From: Dokdonella_A sp963834755
Lineage (GTDB): Bacteria > Pseudomonadota > Gammaproteobacteria > Xanthomonadales > Rhodanobacteraceae
Reading direction: 5' to 3'
NCBI GenBank assembly: GCA_963834755.1
Contig: CAWICQ010000003.1
Coordinates: 62,001 to 126,000, forward strand
DNA: 64,000 bases
Shown here: positions 35,840 through 44,887 of the stretch, piece by piece
Layout of the letters: every line of letters begins with the position of its first letter
Numbering within the stretch: position 1 is the stretch's first letter
Program-made: the position numbers and the translations under genes
Notes under the pieces: generated by a model
What the model saw: only the letters and a program-made list of their open reading frames with translations
Database searches by the model: none
What the model was told of the DNA's origin: nothing

Positions 35840-37914
35840 ATCGCGACACCCTGCAAGACCTCAAGGATCCCGCGCTTTACCTCAATCGCGAACTCGCGCA
35901 GCTCGAGTTCAATTTCCGCGTGCTCGCGCAAGCGCAGGATCCGGGCGTTCCGCTGCTGGAACGGCTGCGTTACCTGTGCATTTCATGCACGAATCTCGAC
36001 GAGTTCTTCGAAGTCCGCGTCGCCGTACTGAAGCAGCACAGTGAGCTCGGCGAGCTGCGGCCCGGTCCCGATGCGCTCGCGCCGAGCGACGTGCTCGGCC
36101 GCATCCGCGATCGCGCGTTGACGCTGGTCAACGCGCAGTACGAATTCTGGAATGCGAACCTGCTGCCGCAGCTCGAGCGCGAAGGCATTCGCTTCTCGCG
36201 CCGCGATACCTGGACGGTGAAGCAGAAACGCTGGCTGCAAGGTTATTTCCGCAACGAATGTCTGCCGGTGCTTTCTCCGCTCGGCCTCGATCCCGCACAT
36301 CCGTTTCCGCGCATCCTCAACAAGAGTCTGAATCTCGCCGTCATCCTCAAGGGACGCGATGCGTTCGGCCGCGAAGGCCACATGGCGCTTCTGCGCGCGC
36401 CGCGCTCGCTGCCGCGCATCATTCGCCTGCCGACGGAAGTCGCCGAAGCGCCGTACGATTTCGTGTTCCTGTCGAGCATCCTCCACGAATTCATGGACGA
36501 GCTCTTCCCCGGCATGGAGGTCAAAGGCTCGTACCAGTTCCGCGTCACGCGCAACAGCGAGCTCTTCGTCGACGAGGAGGAAGTCGAAAATCTCGCACTC
36601 GCCTTGCGCGACGAGCTCAAGGGCCGCGGTTACGCGAAACCGGTGCGACTCGAAGTCGCCGACAATTGCCCGAAGAGCGTCGCCGAACTTCTGGTGCAGA
36701 ATTTCCAGCTCGCCGAGCAGGACGTGTTCCGCTGCGACGGGCCGGTCAATGTCAGCCGCATCACGGCGATCTACGATCAGGTCGATCGTGCCGATCTAAA
36801 GTTTCCGCCGTTCGTACCCCGCGTGCTGCCGGCAGTCACTGAAGAACGCAACTTGTTCGAGGTGATCCGCGAACGCGACATCCTGCTGCACCATCCGTTC
36901 GAATCGTTCGCCACCGTGCTCGAGCTGGTGCGCCAGGCGAGCATGGATCCGGATGTCCTCGCGATCAAGCAGACGCTTTATCGCGTCGGCAACGATTCGC
37001 CGCTGGTCGATCAACTGATCGAAGCGGCGCGCCAGGGAAAAGACGTCACCGTCGTCGTCGAGTTGCGCGCGCGCTTCGACGAAGAGGCGAACCTGCGTCT
37101 CGCGAATCGACTGCAGGAAGCCGGCGTGCAGGTCGTCTACGGCGTCGTCGGCTACAAGACCCACGCCAAAATGTTGCTGATCGTTCGTCGCGAAAAAGGC
37201 GCGCTGCGCCGCTACGCGCATCTTTCGACCGGCAACTATCATCAGATCACTTCGCGCATCTACACCGATTTCGGTTTGATGACCGCGAACCCGGAAATCG
37301 GCGAGGACGCGCATCTGTTGTTCCTGCAGCTCTCGGGCCTCGGTCCGATCATCAAGCTCAAGTGCCTTCTGCATTCGCCATTCACGCTGCACAAGGGCTT
37401 GATGGAGAAGATCGAGCGCGAGATCGCGCACGCGCAAGCCGGCAAACCGGCGCGCATCATCGCCAAGATGAATGCGCTGAACGAAGAAAGCGTCGTCGAG
37501 ATCCTCTATCGGGCGTCGCGCGCGGGCGTGCAGATCGAGCTGATCGTGCGCGGCGCATGCACGTTGCGGCCGGGCATTCCGGGCGTTTCCGACAATATCC
37601 GCGTGCGCTCGATCGTCGGACGGTTTCTCGAGCACAGCCGCGTGTACTGGTTCCAGAACGACGATGCGCCAGAGATCTATTGTTCGAGCGCGGACTGGAT
37701 GGAGCGCAACCTGCTGCGTCGCATCGAGACGTGTTTTCCGATTCTCGATACGAAGCTCGCGGCGCGCGTCTATGACGAATCGTTGGCGAACTATCTTGCC
37801 GACAACACCCACGCGTGGCAGCTCGATTCGGAAGGCAACTACACAAAAGTGACGCCGGGCGATGCGCCGCCGCACTCCGCGCAGCAGGCGCTGCTGGCGA
37901 AGTTTGCGGGATAA
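35836..37914 (+). CDS. ppk1: Polyphosphate kinase 1
   Basis: A 692-residue enzyme that reversibly polymerises the ATP gamma-phosphate into polyphosphate. The ATG at 35836 overlaps the preceding stop (ATGA). YLNRELAQLEFNFRVLAQAQ is the conserved N-terminus. The autophosphorylated His is H443 in YKTHAKMLLIVRRE, and the second catalytic His is H600 in EHSRVYWFQND. LSTGNYHQITSRIYTDFGL and the phospholipase-D-like fold region are intact. Gene order phoB-phoR-pstS-ppk1 with stop-start overlaps suggests coexpression under phosphate limitation. Confidence 0.97.
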   Translation: MNRDTLQDLKDPALYLNRELAQLEFNFRVLAQAQDPGVPLLERLRYLCISCTNLDEFFEVRVAVLKQHSELGELRPGPDALAPSDVLGRIRDRALTLVNAQYEFWNANLLPQLEREGIRFSRRDTWTVKQKRWLQGYFRNECLPVLSPLGLDPAHPFPRILNKSLNLAVILKGRDAFGREGHMALLRAPRSLPRIIRLPTEVAEAPYDFVFLSSILHEFMDELFPGMEVKGSYQFRVTRNSELFVDEEEVENLALALRDELKGRGYAKPVRLEVADNCPKSVAELLVQNFQLAEQDVFRCDGPVNVSRITAIYDQVDRADLKFPPFVPRVLPAVTEERNLFEVIRERDILLHHPFESFATVLELVRQASMDPDVLAIKQTLYRVGNDSPLVDQLIEAARQGKDVTVVVELRARFDEEANLRLANRLQEAGVQVVYGVVGYKTHAKMLLIVRREKGALRRYAHLSTGNYHQITSRIYTDFGLMTANPEIGEDAHLLFLQLSGLGPIIKLKCLLHSPFTLHKGLMEKIEREIAHAQAGKPARIIAKMNALNEESVVEILYRASRAGVQIELIVRGACTLRPGIPGVSDNIRVRSIVGRFLEHSRVYWFQNDDAPEIYCSSADWMERNLLRRIETCFPILDTKLAARVYDESLANYLADNTHAWQLDSEGNYTKVTPGDAPPHSAQQALLAKFAG

Positions 37915-37923
37915 TCGCGGTCG

Positions 37924-37982
37924 CGGCTAAAGCCGCTCCTACGAAAGCACCGTCGCCGTAGGAGCGGCTTTAGCCGCGACCC
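37924..37982. repeat. REP palindrome pair (BIME-like) after ppk1
   Basis: TCGCGGCTAAAGCCGCTCCTAC and GTAGGAGCGGCTTTAGCCGCGA face each other across a short spacer. This is a common REP unit of Xanthomonadales and pseudomonads. The right unit overlaps the end of the RAYT gene. Confidence 0.9.
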
Positions 37983-38445
37983 TCGCTACCCAGCCAAATG
38001 GCATCCCAAAACGGATATTCACGGACCGTGCGCACCAGTCCCGCACGCAACGGATTGCAAATGATGTATCGAGCCACTTCGAGCATGTCGTCTTCATGGC
38101 GCAACGCGCGATCGTGGAATGCGCGCGCCCACAGAGGCTCGCGCGTGGCCCGGGCTCGATGACTACGACCGCAAGCCGCCCCTTCAACGCGCCAATCGCG
38201 CGCGAAAGTGTTCCCTCCTTAAGCGCAACAAGCGCATGCAGATGATCGGGCATCAAGACCCGACTCAGCATAGTGAGCTCCGGGCGCGGCGCTGCGATGG
38301 AACGCGCGGCGCAGCACGCGAGGTCGAAGTTCGCAAAGGCAGGCACGCGCGCCGCGGTCGTCGTCGTGACGAAATACACCTGCCCGGGCAACGAGACGCG
38401 CCCTTTGCGCAGGCTGCGATGAGCGGACCCGAGTGGCGACTTCAT
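37970..38445 (-). pseudogene. REP-associated tyrosine transposase (RAYT), frameshifted
   Basis: The first frame starts MKSPLGSAHRSLRKGRVSLP, then GQVYFVTTTTAARVPAFAN and VLMPDHLHALVAL, which carries the HxH metal motif of Y1/RAYT transposases. Near 38150 the sense moves to another frame: REPLWARAFHDRALRHEDD, MLEVARYIICNPLRAGLV and EYPFWDAIWLG, the standard RAYT C-terminus, ending at TAA inside a REP unit. The 476-base span is one base short of a codon multiple. RAYT enzymes are linked to the spread of REP sequences; REP units flank this copy on both sides. Confidence 0.85.
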
Positions 38446-38530
38446 CGGATAAGCGTGCGACTATCGGCGAGATCGATGCGACGGGAGGCACCTGATCACG
38501 TTCGTAAGAGATTGCCATGAAGCCTCGAGC

Positions 38531-38557
38531 GATCGCGGCTGAAGCCGCTCCTACAAA
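38531..38557. repeat. REP unit upstream of ppx and of the RAYT gene
   Basis: GATCGCGGCTGAAGCCGCTCC followed by TACAAA is a REP unit, oriented as the left one at 37924, lying about 85 bases upstream of the RAYT start. Confidence 0.8.
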
Positions 38558-38603
38558 GGCCCAAGGCCGTGCGACAATCGAGCATTCCACGCGGAACGCG
38601 ACC

Positions 38604-40133
38604 GTGACCGACGCCGGCATCGACATCCGCGACGGCGAGCTCTTGGCCGCCGTCGACCTCGGCTCCAACAGCTTCCATCTCGTCGTCGCGCGCTATGAGC
38701 ACGGCGGCTTGCGCCTGATCGACCGCCTGCGCGATAGCGTGCGCCTCGCGATGGGTCTGCGTCCTGATCGCAGCCTTGATCCCGAGCGACGCGAACGCGC
38801 GCTCGAATGTCTCGCGCGATTCGGCCAGCGCCTGCGCGCGTTGCCGCCCGAACGTGTGCGTGCCGTCGCGACCAACACCGTACGGCAGCTGGCGAATCCG
38901 CAGACGTTTCTGCTGCCCGCCGAGACGGCGCTCGGCCATCCGATCGAAGTCGTGTCCGGTCGCGAAGAAGCGCGCCTGATTTATCTCGGTGTCGCCCACG
39001 GCATGCCGCAGTCGCGGCAACGGCGTCTGGTCATCGACATCGGCGGCGGCAGCACGGAGTTCATCATCGGCCAGGCTTTCGATGCGCTCGAAACCGAAAG
39101 CGTGCAAATGGGCTGCATCGCCAGCACGTTGCGATTCTTCGGCGACGGCAAGATCTCGGCGAAACGCTGGCGTCAGGCGCAGACCGAAATCGCCGTCGAG
39201 CTGCAGCAGTTCGCCGCCGATTACCGCTCGCGCGGATGGGGCGAAGCGATCGGCTCATCCGGCACCGCGCGCGCGATCGGCAACATCGTGCAGGCGAACG
39301 GCTGGTGCGAGCAGGGCATCAGCGCCGCGGCGATGACGCGCCTGCGCGATGCGATGATCGAAGCCGGCAGCATCGACAACCTGCGTCTTGCCGGACTCGC
39401 CGAGGAACGCGTGCCGGTGATCGCCGGTGGCGTCGCGATCCTGGAAGCGGCGTTCGCTACGTTCGCCATCGAGCAGATGAGCGTCTGCGAAACGGCGATG
39501 CGCGAGGGTCTCCTGTACGACATGGTCGGCCGCGCGATGCACGGCGATCCGCGCTCGGGCAGCATCGCGGCGCTCGCGTTGCGTTATGGCGTCGATCGCG
39601 CGCAGGCCGCGCGCGTGCATCACGCTGCGATGGTCATGTTCGATCAGGTCGCCGATGGGTGGCAGCTCGGCGCGCTCGATCGCGATCTGCTCGGCTGGTG
39701 CGCAGATATCCACGAGATCGGTTTGGCCATCGCGCACAGCCTGCATCATCTGCACGGCGCATACATCGTCGCTAATTCCGACCTCGCCGGATTCAGCCGG
39801 CAGGGACAGCAGGCGCTCGCCGCGATCATCCGCTCGCATCGGCGCAAACCCGATCGCGAGAGCATCGATTCGCTGCCGGAACGACTGCGCCGCACGGCGC
39901 GTCGGCTGACGGCGCTGCTGCGTCTCGCCGCCCTGTTGAGTCGCGGCCGCACGACCGATCCGCTGCCGCCGCTGCATGCGATCGCCGAAGACAAGACGTT
40001 GCGGCTGGAACTTCCCGCGAGCTGGCTCGATCAGCACCCGCTGACGCGCGCCGATCTCGAGCAGGAAGTGAGTTTCTTCAAGATCCTCGACCTGAAACTG
40101 CAGGTCCGAAGCCCCGAGCGGATCGCCGCGTAG
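38604..40133 (+). CDS. ppx: Exopolyphosphatase (Ppx/GppA family)
   Basis: A 509-residue protein from the GTG at 38604; the open frame reaches an ATG at 38517, but that would translate a REP unit into the N-terminus. LAAVDLGSNSFHLVVARYEH is the phosphate-1 motif of the ASKHA fold, VSGREEARLIYLGVAHG and LVIDIGGGSTEFIIG follow, and GSSGTARAIGNIVQANG is the adenosine-like motif region. The C-terminal HD-like helical domain (DIHEIGLAIAHSLHHLHGAY) indicates long Ppx. It removes terminal phosphate from polyphosphate, opposing PPK1 encoded just upstream. Confidence 0.93.
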   Translation: MTDAGIDIRDGELLAAVDLGSNSFHLVVARYEHGGLRLIDRLRDSVRLAMGLRPDRSLDPERRERALECLARFGQRLRALPPERVRAVATNTVRQLANPQTFLLPAETALGHPIEVVSGREEARLIYLGVAHGMPQSRQRRLVIDIGGGSTEFIIGQAFDALETESVQMGCIASTLRFFGDGKISAKRWRQAQTEIAVELQQFAADYRSRGWGEAIGSSGTARAIGNIVQANGWCEQGISAAAMTRLRDAMIEAGSIDNLRLAGLAEERVPVIAGGVAILEAAFATFAIEQMSVCETAMREGLLYDMVGRAMHGDPRSGSIAALALRYGVDRAQAARVHHAAMVMFDQVADGWQLGALDRDLLGWCADIHEIGLAIAHSLHHLHGAYIVANSDLAGFSRQGQQALAAIIRSHRRKPDRESIDSLPERLRRTARRLTALLRLAALLSRGRTTDPLPPLHAIAEDKTLRLELPASWLDQHPLTRADLEQEVSFFKILDLKLQVRSPERIAA

Positions 40134-40206
40134 GCGGCATTGTCGGCAGCGCCGTGACGAATCGGGTGCGTGCGCCTATCATTTGCGAACCATCCCGGAG
40201 ACTTCC

Positions 40207-40875
40207 ATGCTCAAGCGCATCGTGCTGATTCTTGTTCTGCTGGTTCCCGCCCTCGCCTTCGCTCAGGCCACGGCGCCGGCCAAGCCCGCCGCCAAAACTT
40301 CCGCGAAGGCGGCGCCCGCCAAGGCCAAGGCCGAGGACAAGCAGGCGCCCGCAAGCGACAAGACGGCCACGTCGAAAGTCCTGATCAAGACGAATCTCGG
40401 CGACATGACCGTCGAGCTCTACCCGGACAAAGCGCCGAAGACCGTCGAGAACTTCCTTGCCTACGTCAATGCCGGCTTCTACGACGGCACGATCTTCCAT
40501 CGCGTCATCGACAATTTCATGATCCAGGGCGGCGGATTCACCCGCGATCTGCGCCAGAAGCCGACACGTCCGGCCATCGCGAACGAAGCAAAGAACGGCC
40601 TCAGCAATCTGCGCGGCACGCTGGCGATGGCGCGTACGGGAGATCCGAACTCAGCCACGGCGCAGTTCTTCATCAACGTCGTCGACAACCCGCGCCTCGA
40701 CTACACGAGCGATGCGAACGGTGCGACCTGGGGTTACTGTGTGTTCGGCAAGGTCACCAGCGGCGCCGAGATCATCGACAAGATCAAGGCCGTGCCGACC
40801 GGGGCGCAAGGGCCGTTCAAGAGCGACGTGCCGACGACGCCGGTGGTGATCGAGAAAATCAGCGTGATTCACTGA
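40207..40875 (+). CDS. Periplasmic peptidyl-prolyl cis-trans isomerase, cyclophilin type
   Basis: A 222-residue protein; ATG at 40207 follows CCCGGAGACTTCC. A signal peptide (MLKRIVLILVLLVPALAFA) is followed by an Ala/Lys/Pro linker of about 35 residues and a cyclophilin domain: LGDMTVELYPDKAPKTVENF, FYDGTIFHRVIDNFMIQGGG (catalytic Arg in FHRV), and NSATAQFFINVVDN. This is the PpiA layout, acting on periplasmic protein folding. lpxH follows after 53 bases, the same order as ppiB-lpxH in other gammaproteobacteria. Confidence 0.93.
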   Translation: MLKRIVLILVLLVPALAFAQATAPAKPAAKTSAKAAPAKAKAEDKQAPASDKTATSKVLIKTNLGDMTVELYPDKAPKTVENFLAYVNAGFYDGTIFHRVIDNFMIQGGGFTRDLRQKPTRPAIANEAKNGLSNLRGTLAMARTGDPNSATAQFFINVVDNPRLDYTSDANGATWGYCVFGKVTSGAEIIDKIKAVPTGAQGPFKSDVPTTPVVIEKISVIH

Positions 40876-40928
40876 TCGTTGTTCGCGGTGACGGGCAAAC
40901 GTCTGCCGCCGCAAACAAATCCAGATCC

Positions 40929-41688
40929 ATGACCACGCTATTCATCTCGGATCTGCATCTCGACGCGAGCCGTCCGCAGATCACCACGTTGTTTCTCGAA
41001 TTTCTCGAGAACGAAGCGGCGAAAGCGAGCGCGCTCTATATTCTCGGCGATCTGTTCGAGGCGTGGATCGGAGATGACGCCGAAGACGACGTCGGCGAAC
41101 GTGTCGCGCAAGGCCTTGCGCGACTGCACGCGCGCGGCGTGCCGTGTTTTTACATTCACGGCAACCGGGATTTTCTGCTCGGCGATGCGTACGCGCGACG
41201 TGCGCGGATGACGTTGCTGCCGGATCCGACAGTGTGTCGAGATCGAAGGCAACCGCGTGTTGCTGATGCACGGCGATATATTGTGTACGGACGATGCGCC
41301 TTACCAGAAATTCCGGCGCGACACGCACACATCGACATGGCAGCGCGCTTTTCTCGCGCGACCGATTGCCGAGCGACGCCAGTTCGCCGCGCAGGCTCGC
41401 GCCGAGAGTCAGCGCTACACCCGTTCCGCAGGCGACGCGATCACCGACGTCAACGCGCAGGTCGTTGCAGCCGCCTTTCGCGATAGCGGTCTCCGGTGGC
41501 TGATTCACGGGCACACGCATCGGCCAGCGTGTCACGATATTTGCGTCGACGGCGTGCCGGCGCAACGTATCGTGCTCGGCGACTGGTACGAGCAAGGCAG
41601 CGTGGTGCGCATTATGAAGGAAAACGTGACGCTGAGCGCCCTCGCGATCGGCAGGGATGAGATCTCAGTCGATGATGCCGCGTGGTAG
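40929..41688 (+). CDS. lpxH: UDP-2,3-diacylglucosamine hydrolase, interrupted by one extra base
   Basis: The first frame, from ATG 40929, encodes MTTLFISDLHLDASRPQITT, LGDLFEAWIGDDAEDDVG and FYIHGNRDFLLGDAYARRA; after LPDPTV it loses sense. The second frame continues EIEGNRVLLMHGDILCTDDA and ends with RWLIHGHTHRPACHDI and RIVLGDWYEQGSVV. All metal-binding motifs of LpxH (DxH, GD, GNRD, H, GHTH) are present across the two. The join near 41231-41236 (CAGTGTGTCGAG) needs removal of one T; the span is one base over 253 codons. LpxH is needed for lipid A synthesis, so an error in the sequence is likely unless LpxI is present elsewhere. Confidence 0.85.
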
Positions 41689-42015
41689 CGCATCGTCCGG
41701 TGCCGTCGCGAGAATCGCGCGCTCGAATCTGCGTTCGTCATCACCGCGCACGGTAACGCCGGCGGCCGATGTCAAAATCGCGAGCCCGTCATGCGCTCGC
41801 CACTCCGTTCCCGCGCCGTCGATCAAAACACATCCGCCATAACCGAGGGCTGGAGCGCGCGGCGGAGCGCGCGCCGTCAAAGGCAAGCTTTCCCAGAGGG
41901 AAACGAGCGCGCGGGCATTCGCTATCGACACTGGCCAGCTCGGTGCTGGCCGGCCCGAAAAAACCAGCGCGGTCGCATTCCAGGTAGCGTCGCTACTCGA
42001 TCTTGACATGCCCAT
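41665..42015 (-). CDS. Stand-alone VFSGRP-domain protein, unknown function
   Basis: A 116-residue protein whose ATG (42013-42015) overlaps the end of the upstream gene by 23 bases; a second ATG lies two codons on. The sequence ALVFSGRPAPSWPVSIANAR, LGYGGCVLIDG and RRFERAILATAP resembles, in order and spacing, the first 110 residues of the upstream protein (LDVFSGRPNASIDLTAQESA, LGYRGILIEQ, PTIEQSLLSNTA). So it appears to be a free copy of that domain. Its 3' end overlaps the convergent lpxH by 24 bases. No signal peptide is seen. I do not recognise the family. Confidence 0.65.
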   Translation of the reverse strand: MGMSRSSSDATWNATALVFSGRPAPSWPVSIANARALVSLWESLPLTARAPPRAPALGYGGCVLIDGAGTEWRAHDGLAILTSAAGVTVRGDDERRFERAILATAPDDALPRGIID

Positions 42016-42871
42016 TCATGACGATCATGAACTCGCAGAAATTTACGTATGGTCCGCGGTTGGCGCTGCGCGGATCGGGGATGAGCTTGCCACCATTGTC
42101 GATGTTGGTGACCGGATATCCGCCGGGTTTGTGCGACCACAGCCCGTCGCGGCCCATACGGTACCAATGAAAATCGACGTTCGGCCAGATCACCAGGGCG
42201 ACAAGATGACCTTCGCCTGGGCAAGTGATCTTCGTCGTCTCGGCAGCGGCCTCGATCAACGTGTCAGCACACGAGGCTGTGCGCAGCGCGGCGCAATTAA
42301 ACGCCGTATACATCGCGCTCGCGCCGCGTCCGGGCTGCGCGAAGGTGTCGGTGCGATAGTTACAGGCGTAGTTGTAGCAATTGTTGGTGATCTGACGAGT
42401 ACCGCCGCTGGAGAGATCATTCCACCATGCGGGCTCGTAAAGCGGCGCGCAGCGGCACGCCGGCGGGTGCGCCACAGTGGTCGATGGCGGTGTGGCGGAG
42501 GAAGACGCTACCGCGCTCTGCGCAACGATGGCTGCTGCCACGGTCTTGGAAATGCCGCCCCGCGCGAGGAGTGCGGTGTTGGAAAGCAGCGACTGCTCGA
42601 TCGTAGGATCGACGGTCTTCAAAACCTTGGCCGCGCTGACCACTTGACCGCCAGTCAAGCGAAAGGTCTTCGGCAGACTTGCGGAGACCGGTGCCGTCTG
42701 CTCGATGAGAATGCCGCGATAGCCTAGCCCAAACACCTCAGCGGCGGGCGCGCTCGTGGTCTTGCCGACTGGGCTGAGCCGTGCGATGAGGTCGGCCGAT
42801 TCTTGCGCCGTGAGATCAATCGAAGCATTTGGCCGACCGCTGAAGACGTCGAGTGTGAGTTTGAGCGTCAT
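41993..42871 (-). CDS. VFSGRP domain fused to a Cys/His domain, unknown function
   Basis: A 292-residue protein beginning MTLKLTLDVFSGRPNASIDL. Residues 1-110 are the VFSGRP...LGYRG domain shared with the next gene. After a Thr/Ser/Ala/Pro linker with CRCAPLYEPAWWNDL, the C-terminal part has NNCYNYACNYRTDTFAQPGR, then PGEGHLVALVIWPNVDFHWY and GLWSHKPGGYPVTNIDNGGK. A Cys in NCYNYA, a His in FHWYR and a downstream Asp/Asn are placed as in papain-like or NlpC-like peptidases, but this is a guess from pattern. No signal peptide is visible. The solo-domain gene follows with overlap, which suggests the two act together. Confidence 0.65.
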   Translation of the reverse strand: MTLKLTLDVFSGRPNASIDLTAQESADLIARLSPVGKTTSAPAAEVFGLGYRGILIEQTAPVSASLPKTFRLTGGQVVSAAKVLKTVDPTIEQSLLSNTALLARGGISKTVAAAIVAQSAVASSSATPPSTTVAHPPACRCAPLYEPAWWNDLSSGGTRQITNNCYNYACNYRTDTFAQPGRGASAMYTAFNCAALRTASCADTLIEAAAETTKITCPGEGHLVALVIWPNVDFHWYRMGRDGLWSHKPGGYPVTNIDNGGKLIPDPRSANRGPYVNFCEFMIVMNGHVKIE

Positions 42872-43391
42872 TTCGCTGCCTCGCGAAGGTGAGTCACTAT
42901 ACCTTTGCGGACGACAAGCTCTGCGTCAGAAAATTCCTACTTATTCGTACGACCCCTGCGATTGCGCAGCGAACGACGGCCGAGCCTGTCGCCCCGCGGA
43001 AGTTGGTCTTGCGTTGCGGTTTGTGAGTGGCTGAGCGTCGGCATGAGCGCGGTGCCGGACGCAGCCAATCGCCTTCGTCGCGAGATCACCACAGACGAAG
43101 CGTCTAGCGCGCATATCATGGTCTTCGGCAGTTTGATTGCGCGCTGCTCGACATTAACCGTACTTGCTCGCCGCGGCTATCCTTCGACCTTGACGACCTA
43201 TTCCGATCGCTCCAGCCGACGACCTGCTGACATAAGACCGCATCGCGTCTCACTACATGCTAATGCCAACGTCGGGCGTGCGCATGATCGATGTAGTGAC
43301 ATTGACTTTCGCTGGCGCGGCGTGCCTTTCGGCGATGCGAACTTCATGTCGAGCTTCTTCTACCCGGCGCGCCGAGCCGGGGCCGGAGCAT
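42872..43391. other. Intergenic stretch without a recognised gene
   Basis: 520 bases upstream of the VFSGRP-peptidase-like gene and downstream of the FN3-type gene. Open frames here overlap on both strands and resemble no family I know. Promoters for the minus-strand gene at 42871 should lie in this stretch. It is less GC-rich than the core genes. Confidence 0.4.
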
Positions 43392-44798
43392 TTATTTCGC
43401 CACGATGCTGTGCGGCGCCGACAAAGCGTGTTTGTGGCCATCCTTATATACAACGCCGACGTAGTACCAGTACGTCGAGCCCGCCTTTGCCAAATCGTCG
43501 CGCCAAAAGTAAGGCATCGTGGCATATGTCTTTCCATGTACCCGAATCACGTCGCGGTCTTGGAGCACGAATGGACCGTCTTTCGTGTCGGATCGGAATA
43601 TCTGATATCCGTAGGCGGAGGAGTCGTCGGATACGCTCCATTTCAGCAATGGACCAGTCCCGGGCGGGGGCGCGTTTGGTGGAGGAGCCCCATCGATCGG
43701 ATCGAGCGGATCGGTGGTTGGAACCGCATAGACGGGCGCGTTGACCGATTCGACAATGCCCTCGGTCCAAGGCGCCGAATAGTCCTCCTGAGTCGGCGTC
43801 GGCAAGAGAGCGTTCGACCCATGGCTTACAGCATCATTTTGAAGGAGACCCCAAATGCGCACGATGAAGTGCCGCTTGATATCCGGCAGTTCCACATCCA
43901 GTTGAGCGCGGGTGAGGCCTGCGCGTTGGGTGTCGTCGAACACGACACGGATCGCTTTGCAGGCCTTGGCCGACTGCTCGCACGGCACCGCATCGGCCTT
44001 GCCTTTGATCATCGCAACATTGATGGTCCCCATCCGGACGTCGTGTCCCGCATGGTCAAGGAGCGGAATCAGCACCTGTCTATCATGACCGGCGGCAATG
44101 CTGCCGAACCAGAACGGGTTAGTGCCGCCGGCCACCTCCACTATGCCGACAACGTTCGCGCTGACATGTACCCAAGCCTCCTTCTGGCGCGGTGTATCAA
44201 TTGCAAGCTTGATTTCGCCATCGGTGATTCCAAGAGGTGCGTCGCCACGGAGTCGCACTTTCAACGTACGCTCATCGTCGCCTATTTCAACGTCTACAGC
44301 CGCTGGCTTATCGAGCACTCTCGTGACACGAAACGCAGCGGTGTCGTGGCTCGAGAGGGTCAGCGTTCGTTCGATCGGGAGGCTCCCAGCATCTATTGCA
44401 CCGAACTGCACTTGCGGTTGCGAATCATCAAGCGCGGACAACGCAAAACCGTTGACGACGACAAAGGCATCGCCGTTTCCGTTTTTCGCATGAACCTTGA
44501 AACCTCGACTAATGCGGCCAACGGCCTGACCAATGTCTACGTCGACCGTCGCCTCGGCTGTGCCGTTTGCAGGAACGACCAAACTCGTCGGAAAAATGCG
44601 ATCTTTGGGGTTTTGCGCACTGACTTCAACGGAAGCCGCTTGCGCTCCAGAGTTATGCACGCGTATTCGGCACGCGGCGCGGCCGAACGAGTATGACTCG
44701 TCCAGTATGCATGAGTCGACAGCCAACGAAGCGGAAGAAGGCGCCGCGGCAGCTGGCACAACAAACATCAAAGGCATCCACGGGAAGAGCATGATCAA
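43392..44798 (-). CDS. Secreted multi-domain beta-sandwich protein with C-terminal FN3-like domain
   Basis: A 468-residue protein with signal peptide (MIMLFPWMPLMFVVPAAAA). The N-terminal 300 residues look like successive Ig-like domains (ACRIRVHNSGAQAASVEVSA; PKDRIFPTSLVVPANGTAEA; GEIKLAIDTPRQKEAWVHVS), reminiscent of choice-of-anchor or DUF1573-type folds. After a Pro-rich spacer (IDGAPPPNAPPPGTGP) a fibronectin-type III-like domain follows (LLKWSVSDDSSAYGYQIFRS; STYWYYVGVVYKDG). No catalytic motif is visible. A strong terminator lies 24 bases upstream of its start, so it either has little upstream promoter space or depends on read-through. Confidence 0.72.
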   Translation of the reverse strand: MIMLFPWMPLMFVVPAAAAPSSASLAVDSCILDESYSFGRAACRIRVHNSGAQAASVEVSAQNPKDRIFPTSLVVPANGTAEATVDVDIGQAVGRISRGFKVHAKNGNGDAFVVVNGFALSALDDSQPQVQFGAIDAGSLPIERTLTLSSHDTAAFRVTRVLDKPAAVDVEIGDDERTLKVRLRGDAPLGITDGEIKLAIDTPRQKEAWVHVSANVVGIVEVAGGTNPFWFGSIAAGHDRQVLIPLLDHAGHDVRMGTINVAMIKGKADAVPCEQSAKACKAIRVVFDDTQRAGLTRAQLDVELPDIKRHFIVRIWGLLQNDAVSHGSNALLPTPTQEDYSAPWTEGIVESVNAPVYAVPTTDPLDPIDGAPPPNAPPPGTGPLLKWSVSDDSSAYGYQIFRSDTKDGPFVLQDRDVIRVHGKTYATMPYFWRDDLAKAGSTYWYYVGVVYKDGHKHALSAPHSIVAK

Positions 44799-44821
44799 CG
44801 GAAGGGCTTCTGTGAGTTATC

Positions 44822-44852
44822 AAAAAAAACCCGGCCGAAGCCGGGCTTTTTT
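44822..44852 (-). terminator. Rho-independent terminator with UUCG tetraloop
   Basis: On the minus strand CCCGGC TTCG GCCGGG is followed by eight T residues; a poly-A run on the other side lets it work in both directions. It lies 36 bases past the stop of the gene at 44888. Confidence 0.88.
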
Positions 44853-44887
44853 AAACCTGCCGCTTACTTCCGGCAGTAAGTTCGGAC

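Noticed and set aside
43257..44696. 479-codon plus-strand frame opposite the FN3-type gene
   Set aside because: The minus-strand gene has a signal peptide and domain-like repeats; the plus-strand frame has no recognisable feature.
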